Source of the DNA: Cannabis sativa
Taxonomy: Eukaryota; Streptophyta; Magnoliopsida; Rosales; Cannabaceae
Assembly: GCF_029168945.1 (NCBI RefSeq)
Contig: NC_083607.1
Location: 42,703,257-42,767,256 of the forward strand
Length of the DNA stretch: 64,000 nucleotides
Direction: 5' to 3'
Shown: piece by piece, positions 12,160 to 22,611 of the stretch
How the letters are laid out: each line of letters opens with the position of its first letter
Numbering within the stretch: the first letter of the stretch is position 1
Position numbers and translations under genes: made by a program
The notes under the pieces: generated by a model
What the model was told of the DNA's origin: nothing
The model's database searches: none
Seen by the model: the letters and a program-made list of their open reading frames with translations, nothing else

Positions 12160-13017
12160 ATGAATCCCATGTTATCACTGTTGACTGAAAATAAGCTGAA
12201 TGGATCTAACTTTAATAAATGGAATGAGAACATTAATATTGCTCTCATAGGAGAAAGTGCCTTGTTTGTTTTAACTGAGCCGTCACCTGAAGTGCCTGGG
12301 GATAATGCATCCAAAGCTGTGAAAGAAAAGTATGAGCGTTGGCAGAAGGCAAATGACAAAGCTCTATACTTTATGCTTTCTAGCATGGTTGACACCCTCA
12401 AAACTCGGTTTTCTAAAACTGAGAAGGTTGCTGAAGTTATGACGAAGTTAAATGAGCTATTCGGTAAGGCATCGCTTCAGTCACGCTTTGACACGATTAA
12501 GAAGTACATTAACGCACGGATGGAACCGCATCAAAACGTGCGTGACCATGTTCTCCTCATGTCCAGTTATTTCCAAGAAGCCCAGGATCATGGTGCTAAA
12601 ATGGACAGTGCTACTCAAGTTAGTCTTATCTTGAATAGCCTGACTCCAGCATTTCTACCATATACATCAAATTATGTCATGAATAAGAAGGAAATTGACT
12701 TTCATGAATTAGTCAATGATCTTCAAACTTATGAAAATTTGATTGGAGGACCCAAGAAAAAAGGGAGTAAACCTCATCCTGGTAATGGTAATGGGACGAT
12801 GAAACCTGAAGCAAATGTTGCCTCTGCTTCAAAGCCCAAATCGAAGAAGAAGTGGAAGAACACCAAGAAGCGAGCAAAAGCCATGAAAAAGGCTGCTTCT
12901 TCTGGTGATGCTACACTTAAAGGAAAGTGTTTCCACTGCAATGAAAAAGGTCATTGGAAACCCCAGTGTCCTAAACTTCTTGCAAAGAAACAAGGTATTT
13001 CCATTTATAAACTTTAA
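12160..13017 (+). CDS. Gag (copia type, UBN2-like plus zinc knuckle)
   Basis: A 285-residue ORF. Residues 1-60 carry the start typical of Copia Gag (LNGSNFNKWNENINIAL). Residues 60-190 form the helical capsid-like UBN2 region (W/L-rich, ending YENLIGGPKKK). A very basic linker follows (KSKKKWKNTKKRAK, about 228-241), and a CX2CX4HX4C zinc knuckle, CFHCNEKGHWKPQC, is at about 256-269. Gag packages element RNA into cytoplasmic particles. The start at 12160 is the first ATG in frame and is shared with C (MNSML against MNPML). The ORF ends 23 codons past the knuckle region in an intron-like segment; splicing of 12995-13094 would replace the last 7 residues with DQAT. The copy is intact, but no pol ORF follows. 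Confidence 0.92.
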   Translation: MNPMLSLLTENKLNGSNFNKWNENINIALIGESALFVLTEPSPEVPGDNASKAVKEKYERWQKANDKALYFMLSSMVDTLKTRFSKTEKVAEVMTKLNELFGKASLQSRFDTIKKYINARMEPHQNVRDHVLLMSSYFQEAQDHGAKMDSATQVSLILNSLTPAFLPYTSNYVMNKKEIDFHELVNDLQTYENLIGGPKKKGSKPHPGNGNGTMKPEANVASASKPKSKKKWKNTKKRAKAMKKAASSGDATLKGKCFHCNEKGHWKPQCPKLLAKKQGISIYKL

Positions 13018-13094
13018 GAGTTTTAGTGAATTATTATCCAATTGGATTTATGATTCTGGACTAACTTTGTTTATTTGTTTTCTTCTTCTTATAG
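12995..13094 (+). other. Putative 100-bp intron at the gag/protease boundary
   Basis: The donor is CAAG/GTATTT. A branch-site-like GGACTAACTTTG lies about 35 nt before a T-rich tract and the acceptor TTCTTATAG/ACC. Element C keeps a segment of the same length with the same donor, branch site and acceptor (25522-25621, minus strand). In Arabidopsis EVD (AtCopia93), splicing near the end of gag gives a short GAG RNA, so a similar use here is plausible. Spliced product: stop codon four residues after the junction. Confidence 0.6.
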
Positions 13095-14240
13095 ACCAAG
13101 CTACTTGAACTCAATTGAGTTGAATCAGAAAGCTGGACCAAGGGTGAAATCGTCCAGATGAAGATGAAGCTCTTCAATTTATTTTTTTTTTTGAATTAAT
13201 TGTTTTAGTTTAAAAACAATTTGGATTTCAAATTTTAGTCAGGGATATTTATCCCTGTTTTCTCTCATATTGTTGCAATACATTTTTTTTATTAATAAAG
13301 TTTTATTTTTTTTTCGAAATTCCCTATTGCAAATTATGAGATTGAGCTTCATTTATGTTATCTTCATCAATTATTACCACATTATATTTGTATGTTTGTA
13401 TGTGTAAGTGTTTTTATTATTGATGCAAATTCTATAATATTTACAACTCTTCATAGAGTTATATTATATAAACACTAGAAATTATTTCTTTGTTTAACAA
13501 TAATTGTTAATTCTCAAACAATTATTAAGAATTTGCTTAATAAAAGGATCTTATGATCTGATAGGGGTGGAGAAAAGTTAAGAAAACTATGCAGTTCAAC
13601 GATCTTTTATATCTAATGAACTCTGGATAGTATTCAACTCCACATAAACTCTATCACACTAAGAGAATCATGATCTATACAACCTTTAGGGGTGGATCAT
13701 AATCTCTATATACTTAGGGGTGGAGGTTATCCATAGTACCCTATATGTATATTCTTAGGGGTGGAGTCCATTCCACAATTCCCTATGAAACACATATCTT
13801 GTTTAAACATAGAAGTAATATAATGAGTCAGCTATTGTCAATATAAATTCTTGATCTTGATTGTATGTTCCATTTCGATTTTACTGTAATAAGTAAAAGT
13901 TTGATACCTTTGAAAGTTCTTTCTTAAAGTTTCACACTACCTTAATTGAGTGGGAGAATTTTAAAGTTCTATACCCATCTTCATTAGGTTGATAATTGTG
14001 ATAGGTACTTAAGAACACTACTGAAAAGCAAATCTAACCATTCACATGGATAGGTATAGCTTATCAGAATTATGAGAATAAGATAAAGAACTCTAGTTCA
14101 ATCCATTCGAATGACTTGAACCAAGAATTCTTAATCCTCATAAAATTTGATGGTATCTTAATTTTGATTACTTTATCTCTGGCATGTATTTTTCACTTCA
14201 AAATACTAGTCTGCTATGTTGATGACTTAGTCTTGACTTA
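13040..14240 (+). pseudogene. Decayed Copia pol remnants in element B
   Basis: Short motifs remain in the Copia order, in different frames and without an ORF. NWIYDSG (13040-13060) is the protease active-site region. SDRGGE (13557-13574) is from the integrase core. CYVDDLVLT (14212-14238) carries the RT catalytic YVDD. The spacing between protease and RT motifs, about 1.2 kb, is far shorter than in an intact Copia pol, so large deletions have occurred. In C the YVDD has become YVVD. Confidence 0.75.
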
Positions 14241-14497
14241 AAGTTTCAGACTAATACAAAAGTCACAACTAGGTAACTCTCTAAACAATCAGAGGTTAAA
14301 AGTATTATTTAACCAGACATCTGCTATTGAGTGGGAGCTATCTGAGATGTAATCAAATAGGGAACATTAGAAGATATTCAAGAAGGATTTATGTAAGTGA
14401 TCTATATGTCAAATATTAAGGACCTGTGTATCAGTTGTCTTTGTATCTTACCATCTAATTTCGATTTATATGAGATGGTGCTTACTTTGGGGGTGGA
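13563..14497 (+). repeat. Recurrent AGGGGTGGA motif
   Basis: Exact AGGGGTGGA occurs at 13563, 13688, 13716 and 13757, and GGGGGTGGA at 14489. The first coincides with the integrase DRGGE codons. Reverse-complement counterparts occur in C (about 24120, 24845, 24898, 25045) and fewer in A1 (5497, 5772, 5927). Confidence 0.6.
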
Positions 14498-14838
14498 GGA
14501 ATTATTGTATAATAATTCAAGCTCTACCAGAGAAGAATTGTAACTTGGTCTATTCGAAAATACCAGAAAGTTATATCACTGAAGAAAAGTCTACACTGTA
14601 TTATCTCAATTACATATTTTAAAATATGAGAGATATGTCTTCTGTTAATTCAGATGTACATTTAAAACAGTAAAGATTTCAGTATCCCTTGATGAGTAAA
14701 GCATATAGTAAAGGATGTTTCATAAGAGTATTTATGAACTAGTTTCCAGAAGTTTGGGTGGATTCAAATATACTACACTTGATCTGAAGATCAAGATATC
14801 AGATTGACCTATTTGCACAGTTTGTTTTATATTAGTGC

Positions 14839-14849
14839 AAGTGGGAGTT
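14839..14849 (+). other. Polypurine tract of element B
   Basis: AAGTGGGAG followed by TT precedes the 3' LTR. The same tract precedes the LTRs at 4143, 22003 and 23777 on the minus strand. Confidence 0.82.
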
Positions 14850-16761
14850 TGTTGGGTTTTATGCCCTAAATAAAACTCTTTACAATCTGATTAGTTATCA
14901 ATATAAGAAATTTGAAGTGATTGATGTTTGCATGAATTTTACATGCTAATGGTTTAATATGTTTAATATGTTTATTACATTCATACACACAAAATCAGTT
15001 AAATCCAGATCATATGTTTATTCACAATTACAGTATCGTCAACACAGTGGAATGTGATTGTGATCATATGAATCAAAAGTTTTGGTCCCTGTTTCATCAG
15101 TGTTATTGGATTTACACTAATGTGATAATCAGCGATGATGTGTACTTACACTTGGAGTAAGTGTTATGTTCTTTCCAGGACATTAGTAAAGTATACTAGT
15201 TTCGAATGTATGGAGTATACATTGGACTGGACCGATATTGCAACTAAGTTAAGATATTACAAACTTACCGTTATACATATCTTTCCAAGTCAATATCAGT
15301 AGTTGATCTTAAGATTAAAAGAATCTAAATCCTGATATGCTTGGGCTCAACTCAGGAGTGCTATTCATGTTCTTAGATTTATTAGTTAAGCCTACCTTTG
15401 GGTCAGGGTGATACGTATATTTTGGGAACATGATAGTATGATTGAGTGGGAGTGCTGAACATAAATATGGAATCTATAGCTTCTACTGGTGTATAGAAGT
15501 CAAGTGATGATTCCCTTCGAGCTTAGCAAATAGAAGTAAATGGATAAGCTCTTGTTTAACTAACTAATCATTAGATCACTAAACACCATTTACAGGTAGC
15601 TAAGTGTTTTAAGGGGCAAAATACATTGAGGGGTGAGAACGGTAAAGAAATCCCATCTCGATGTAAATCATCTATATAGAGGATCTTTAAATCACAATAA
15701 GATTATAACAATGGTTAAATGAGATAATATATTGGTATCGTGAAACATACAATATGCTCTATATAAGCCTGAGAGTGCAATTCTAAGTTCTAAGAGTGGA
15801 TTCAACGAAGAATTAATAAGTAGGGAATTTACTTGGTAAATTTGGTTCACTTATTGGAAGCTCAGCATATAGATCCATGGTCCCCATTCTAGTTGAGAAC
15901 ATTCTGCTTGTAAGACTCATTAATTGATTCGTGATTGATCAATTATAATTCTAAAGTTAGACTATGTCTAATTTTATGAATTTTCACTAAGCAGGGGTGA
16001 AATTGTAAGGAAAAGAGTTTTCTAGGTTTATTTATTTATTAATGGACTTTATATGTCTAATTAATAATTAAATTAAATGACAATATTATTTAATAATCTA
16101 TTTTAGTTATTAAATAATTAGTTTTGGCATTTAAAAGGTTAGAATTGGAAAATTGGCATTTTTGAGAAAATAGAGATAAAATTTGATAAAATTGTAAAAT
16201 TAAGTAAGGCCCAATAACACCATATGGCCGGCCACTTAATGATGATTTTTCAAATTATTATTTTCATTATTTTAATGCCAAATAAATCCTAACCTAGACC
16301 TAGTAGTTGCCTATAAATAGAAAGTGATGGCTCAGTCACAATACATGCTTTTCATTAGCTTTCTGACAGAAATTTCTCTCTTCAGAAAAACTGAACCTTC
16401 CCTCACTTTCTACCTTGGCCGAAATACCTCTCTCTCTTTTCCCTTCATCTTTTTCGTGACCCTAGTGAAAGAGTAAGTGCCCACACACAGCAAGCAGTAA
16501 CTCAATCATAGATTGGAAGACTGTGAAGGATCAAACTTGAAGAAGAAGGAGATTCAGGCTCAGATCTTGATTATACTCTGCTACAGAAAGGAATCAAGGG
16601 TTAGAGATCTGAGTGGAAGGAGACATTAATTCCGCTGCATCAATGTAAGGTTTTCTTAACTTTATATGTGTTTATTTTATCGTTTTAGAAAGTTCATATT
16701 TAGGATGTTAATAAACATACTTGTGAGTAGATCTAAGATCCTGGTAAAATAATTCCCAACA
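14850..16761 (+). repeat. 3' LTR of element B
   Basis: 1912 bp, the same length as the 5' LTR, with 11 single-base transitions by eye. TATA box at 16312-16320. It is followed by the GCTTC duplication at 16762-16766. Confidence 0.95.
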
Positions 16762-19700
16762 GCTTCGATTAGCGAAAGACAAAGTAATCTTATTTATGTA
16801 ATCTTCTTGTTTCATATTGTAAAAATACTAGTCTAAGGTGTCATCAATTGATGAACAGCTAGATGTTGCATATACAATATTTATCTTTCGAGATCTTACA
16901 CTATTATGTATGTCTAATGGTGAAAATCCATTAGGGATTTATCTCATAAGGAAAAAAAACATGTTAGACCAACAATGAAGATTCGAAATTAAACTACAAC
17001 TTAATAACAGAAAATAACATGGTTCAATATAAATTCATACACAATTCAGAAATTATAAGCATATAGCAAGTAGGAATGACAAGTGAAAATACTAAAACAT
17101 ACAATCCTAAATAATTTCTAAGGTTTTTCAACAAACTGATACAGTGTCCCGTTTAGGCGAGAGTCAAAGCATCATCCATTGAATAGAGTTGCCAGCTCAT
17201 CTAAAATGATAACCATTCTAGCAACCTTTTATTCGATCAAGATTGGAATTCAGCGTTGTCCCGTTTAGGCGAGAGTCAAGGCAATTCTATCTTATGAGCT
17301 TCCACCATTGTTTCATAATTTGCAAGTCAAGTATGGTCGCCACCATTAGGGTGATCTATACCATACAAAACACTTACAAACTACTTATCATGCGAGGTTA
17401 AACGGTGCGAAATTGCTAATGAACGTTCCTCCATTAGGGAGGATTACTCACTAAAACAAACGCGGTGTAAAACCCACAATGGAGATCGAATATCTTAATA
17501 ATAAAGCTCATTATTTAAAAAGAGTTGTATTTTCTTTGATTCTCTTTATTTATTCTATTTATTTTAAATATATATTTATTTAATTAAAATTTCCAATTTA
17601 GAATGAAAAATTCTAAATATAAATTTTAATTTAATATTTATAAATTTTACTTAGATGGTTATGAAAATAACATGAATTATTTCCATCTTAGTAATAATTT
17701 CCAATAAATATTTAGAAAAATATTCAATTTAAGTTGTTACAAAATTAATTTAAATTAATTTACAACTCAAATTTTATTTTCTATAAAGATATATTGCATT
17801 TTGAAAAATTAAAGTATTTAAGAATACAATTTTCGAAAAATGCATGTTAAAATAAAAAAAAATTAATCTTGGAAAAAATATTCTAATTTAATGTTGACCC
17901 AAAATTAATTAATAAAATTAATTTACAACAAAAAATATAATTTTCCTATTTAATTAAATATATAAGAAAAATTTCAAATATTTAAGTATGATGATGAAAA
18001 TCAACTTAAATATTAATTTTCTATTTAATTAAAGACATTAGAAAAATACTTCAAGCAAAAATATCACCTATCTAGATTTTCCTTTGACTAATTAATTCAA
18101 TTTCTAATAATATATTTTAATTCATTTATTTTAAATTAATCAATTAATGAAAAAAAATCATTGATTTAAGTTGGTCCAAAATTAAAATAAATAATTTACA
18201 ACTTTAATCTATTTTTCAAATAAAATTCGAAATTCCAGCATTTAAGAAATGCAATTTCGAAATTTGATTAATAAAATAAAGAAAAAATATATTTTGAAAA
18301 TTATTTAAATTTAGTTGAAAAAATTTCAACTAAAAATAATTTTCTATTTAATTAAGTGTCATGAAAAAGAAATATTTAAGTATCATGATGAAAATCAACT
18401 TAGATATTTTATTTTCAAATTAATTAAATGTATTAAATTCAAGAAATAAATAATTAAGTGTAGAGAAGGCTTAATTATTAATCTCTAGTTTAATACTAGG
18501 AAAAATATACTTAAAATAAATTGTACCAAAATTAATTATTTAAATAATTAATTTCACAATATATAATATTTTCCTATTTAATATTAGAAATAATAAGTAG
18601 TCTAGAAATAACTATCTAGAAAATATCTTATTTGACTAAGTATCTTTTCCACAAAATTTGAAAAAATAATATCTAATTTAAGTTGTATTAGAAAAAATCT
18701 AGAACTTAAATATTTTCACATACAAATTTAATTAAATATCAAAAATTAAGTTGTAACCACTTAATTTGAAAATATTCCATTTTAAGTTAATATTCGAAAA
18801 GATATTAACTTAAAAAATATCTAAAATATTCCATTTTAAGTTAATATTCGAAAAGATATTAACTTAAAAAATATCTAAAGAATCTTAATAACCAATGCCT
18901 AAAATTCCTCAACTTAATTTTGAAATTTTAAATCCAAAAGATATTCAGATTTAAGTTGGTTAGTTGTAGATAACTAACTATCAACTTAAATAGGAATATT
19001 TAATGAAAAATTTAAATTAAGCTCCAGAAAGAATCTAGATGGTTATAATTCTATATTTAATTAATTACAAGAAAATACATATAGTTTAGCTTAGAATAAA
19101 AAATTCTTTAAACTATAATTTTCTTAAATTAATTTCAAAATAAATGAAATTAATTATGTTGCTAATCAATTTTATTAGGTTAAACTAGTTTAATTAACCT
19201 AGTACAGTTATTCAAATCAGGCAAATGGGCCTTCACAATTGGGGTTGTTTATGTGAGGGGGTGCTGGGTTCAGTATGTCGTACCCACTACTATGGCTCCC
19301 AACTCTCACACAAGGCCCAAAAGAGAGGAATTTAACCTTAATAAGAACAACTGTTGTTAATTGAATAGGCCCAAAAACTAAATGGGCCTAAATAAATTCT
19401 ATCAAGAACTATGATAATTTATTTTAGCAACAACAACCTATATGCATCTATAATCAAATATAACAAATAGGCTCACACAGACACACTTTGGATGGGTCCT
19501 ATCATGTTGCTAGGTCATACACAGATGAAAGAAGTTTGTAAATATACCTGTTACAAATTATTAACTTGACCAAGGGAGCCATCAGATCATTAGATCTGGC
19601 AAAAAGTACCCATGGCTATTTGCAATCAAGTAATAATAGGTTTTGAAAACTTACACACAAGCTAAAAACACATACTCCTGCAACAAGGTTAGTTGGATAG

Positions 19701-20658
19701 TTGGATGTAGGATTTATTTAATTTTAAATTAAATAATTAATTTCGAAAAATAATTAATTAAATAAAAAAATTTCGAAAATTTAAAAAAAAATTGAAATAA
19801 TAAAAAAAATTTGAAATTTAATTAAATATTTAAATTTAAAATTAAACCTACAATTTTGAAAAATTAGGTTTCAACCAACCTAAATATCATTTCAAAAAAT
19901 TTGCTAACTACTTTTTAAAATTTAAATGTTATGTTATAAATAAAATAACAAAATTTAAAAGTTAGCAAAATATCTTATATCTTTTTTTAAAATCACATGA
20001 TTATAGTTATCTTATTTTAAATTTAAATAAGGTCAAATTATTTGAAAAAATTTAAATTTAAAATATATAAAATCTGACCTTAAATTTAAAAAGAAGATAA
20101 GATATAATCAAATTTAAAAATAAGATAGATTATTAAGCAAATAAGATAGATACTAACTATTTTAAATTCAAATTACACTAATATCTTGAATTAAATTTAA
20201 AAAATACTAAATTAATTCATAATGATAATTAGAATTGAATTAGGAATAGTAATAGTATAAATATAGAACTACACAAAAAATCGGAAGTTAATTCCATGAA
20301 AAAGCATGAAAAATCGAAGAAAAACGAAAAAATTGTGAGCTGTACGGACAGTTTTCGCGATCGCAGGAAAATTTCAACACAACTCCGATTTTTTTGAATT
20401 TTCAAAAAATCATTACTAATTCAAATTAAATCGAAATTGAGTTCTGTAAAAAAGTAACTTGCTTAATTTTTTCCATACTATCCAATAAAAATAATTCCAG
20501 AAACAGATATTCAATTATTTTTAACGAAAATTCACAAACACCAATCAATCATCAAATAACACTCAATACAACATGATACCATCCAAAAACAAACAAACAA
20601 TCGTTTTAAAGTCCAAATTTCTTGCAAGTAAATCAATTACCATGGCTCTGAGGCCAGT
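16762..20658 (-). mobile_element. Leader half of element A1
   Basis: On the minus strand this runs from the PBS (20640-20656) through an AT-rich leader homologous to 8510-12090 of B. It includes the palindrome site, both CTAAT hairpins and both copies of the 23-nt motif. Homology stops near 16980, just where gag starts in B. The remaining 16767-16980 is not gag and shows no ORF. A perfect 54-bp tandem duplication lies at 18772-18879. The first five bases are the right-hand GCTTC duplication of B. Confidence 0.82.
18772..18879 (-). repeat. 54-bp tandem duplication with internal hairpin
   Basis: Two identical 54-bp units. Each contains an inverted repeat, AAGTTAATAT and ATATTAACTT around an 8-nt loop. 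B has a diverged version at about 10450-10560, so the duplication or its seed predates the split of the copies. Confidence 0.8.
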
Positions 20659-22002
20659 TGTTGGAAATTATTTTACCAGGATCTTAGATCTACTCACAAG
20701 TATGTTTATTAACACCCTAAATATGAACCTTCTAAAACGATGAAATAAACACATATAAAGTTTAGGAAACCTTACATTGGGTGCAGCGGAATATAATGAC
20801 TCCTTCCGTTCAGATATCTAGCCCTTGATTCCTTTCTGTAGCAGAGCATTATCAATATCTGAACCTGGATCTCTTTCTCTGAATCTTTGATGCTAAAACT
20901 CCTTCTTGCTGAAAGTCTTTCTTCACGATCTTCCTCACTATGATTGAGGTATCACTTGCTGTGTGTGGGCACTACTCATACACTAAGAATTTCGAAATAT
21001 TGAAGAAGAAAAGAAGAGAGGGAGTGGTCAGCCAGATAGGGAGAGAAAAGGCTCAGGTTTTTTTGATTCAGAAAGTGTCAGGAAAAACTGTTAATTTCCT
21101 GAAGCCTTCACTATCTATTTATAGCATTCCACTAGGGTTAGGTTTGAATTATTTGGCATTAAAATAATGAAAATATCATAGGGAAAACCCTACAAAAGTG
21201 GCTGGCCATGCTTAGTGGATCTACACTGTAAAGGGATTAGATTACCGTTACACCCTACAATGTATTTTATCCTTAAAACACTTGACCCCGTATAAATGAT
21301 ATTTCAGCTTATGTGAAATGAGTACTCCACCATTCATGTTCGTTTGGTCAAGCTCGAAGGAGATCATCCTTTGCTTACTATTCGCCAGATAGAAGCTATA
21401 GATTCCATGTTTATGCTAGCGCGCCCACTCAATTGCACTATCGTGTTCCCAAAATGTACGTATCACCCTGACCTAAAAGTAGGCTTAACCAACAAATCAA
21501 AGAACACGAATAGCCTCTCGAGATTGAGCCTAATCATATCAGGATTAAGATCATTTGATCTAGGATCAACTAGGCGATATTGACTTGAATAGATATTATG
21601 GTAAGTTTAATAAATCTAAGTCAAAGTTCAATATCGGTCCCTTCCGATGCATACTCCATGCATCCAACCTGAGCTTTACTTTAACCAATGCTCTTGAAAG
21701 AACATAGCACTTCTCCAAATGCAAGTAAACTCTGTTGTAGATTATCATATCAGTAAAACCCTATGTCTGATAAATCTAGGAAACTTTATTCACATAGTCA
21801 TGTTTACTTTCCAATGTGTTGACGGCACAATAAACAGGATCAAGTATGTGAAAAGGGTTTCAGATGAATTTATACATTATATACATATAATCATGAAGTA
21901 AATCATGTGAACCATGCAACATTAAATGTTATTTCTGATCTATATTAATAAGTAAATCTGATTATATTGAAATGAGTTTTATTTAGGGCATAAAACCCAA
22001 CA
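20659..22002 (-). repeat. Shared family-1 LTR with a 549-bp internal deletion
   Basis: It has the same ends as 2250-4142 but is 1344 bp long. A segment equivalent to about 2799-3358 is missing, with a short GAT match at the join (21217-21221). A PBS lies on its left and a PPT on its right, so it serves as the 5' LTR of A1 and as the 3' LTR of the next unit. Confidence 0.88.
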
Positions 22003-22611
22003 AACTCCCACTTGCACTAATATAAAACAAAAAGTGCGTTTCAAATAATCTCAACACCTTGATATACAAATCAAGTGTAGTAGTAGTAAACTCCTTGTAA
22101 TAGGATCTGAAAGGTTGAATTAACCACAACCTTTTCTCCATCATTACTCTTCCTTTAATCACAAAATCATTGATAATGTGAAATTCCTCTCTATATGTCT
22201 ACTCTCTTGGGATACTGGATTCTATACTTTTGGCAACTACTTTTGGTTAATCAAGAAATTAACACTAGTAGTTTAGGCAATTTGGAATGGTGCCAAAAAT
22301 GTATAGAACTTTCCTTAGACTGAATAAGTACCTTTCCTGCAACTTTAACATTCAGTTCCTTCCTGGTAGACCTAGAGACTTCAGATAGGTTTTTACACTT
22401 CTCCAAAATCACTATTCCACCGCCAGATTAACCACCATCTTATCAGAAAGATTTTCTAGCACAAAGGCAAATTTCAAAATCTGATGTGGTGTAGTCTAAG
22501 AGTTTTAAACACACCCTTATTGACTAACATATAGTTCCTCTTCTTAATCTTAGGATTTACTTGATTGTCTTCCAATGTTCTTCTCCTGGATTAATCTGAT
22601 ACCTACTCATT
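22003..22611 (-). mobile_element. Truncated internal 3' end of a second family-1 unit
   Basis: PPT and following bases are nearly identical to 4143-4755. Similarity ends abruptly near 22611, where family-2 LTR sequence starts inside that LTR. It contains no ORF. Confidence 0.8.

Larger units (their letters stand above)
6579..16761 (+). mobile_element. Complete gag-only copia-like retrotransposon B
   Basis: A 10.18-kb element in plus orientation with two LTRs of identical length (1912 bp), a PBS, a 3.65-kb leader, an intact gag ORF, 1.8 kb of decayed pol, a PPT and a GCTTC target duplication on both sides. I counted 11 differences between its LTRs, all transitions, or about 0.6 percent. It sits in A1 in the opposite orientation. 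Gag is the only intact ORF, so RT and integrase must have come from another element. This matches the TR-GAG/LARD class of non-autonomous plant elements. Pol relics in Copia order place its ancestry in Ty1/copia. Confidence 0.93.
2250..22002 (-). mobile_element. Copia-like LTR element A1, minus strand, interrupted by B
   Basis: The element is bounded by LTRs at 2250-4142 (its 3' LTR) and 20659-22002 (its 5' LTR). The PBS (20640-20656) and PPT (4143 onward) face inward as expected for minus orientation. Element B (6579-16761) plus one copy of its GCTTC duplication splits the internal region. Without B the internal part is about 6.3 kb. No gag ORF remains, although the leader that precedes gag in B and C is present. 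A decayed integrase motif is at 5767-5799. The left flank is TCAAG (2245-2249). The right LTR runs straight into another element's PPT, so no matching duplication exists. I read A1 as one unit of a rearranged tandem. Confidence 0.85.

Noticed and set aside
12132..13108. Several ORFs overlapping gag in other frames and on the minus strand
   Set aside because: Shadows of the gag ORF. The only informative part is the NWIYDSG relic in the frame of 12905-13108, recorded under pol remnants.
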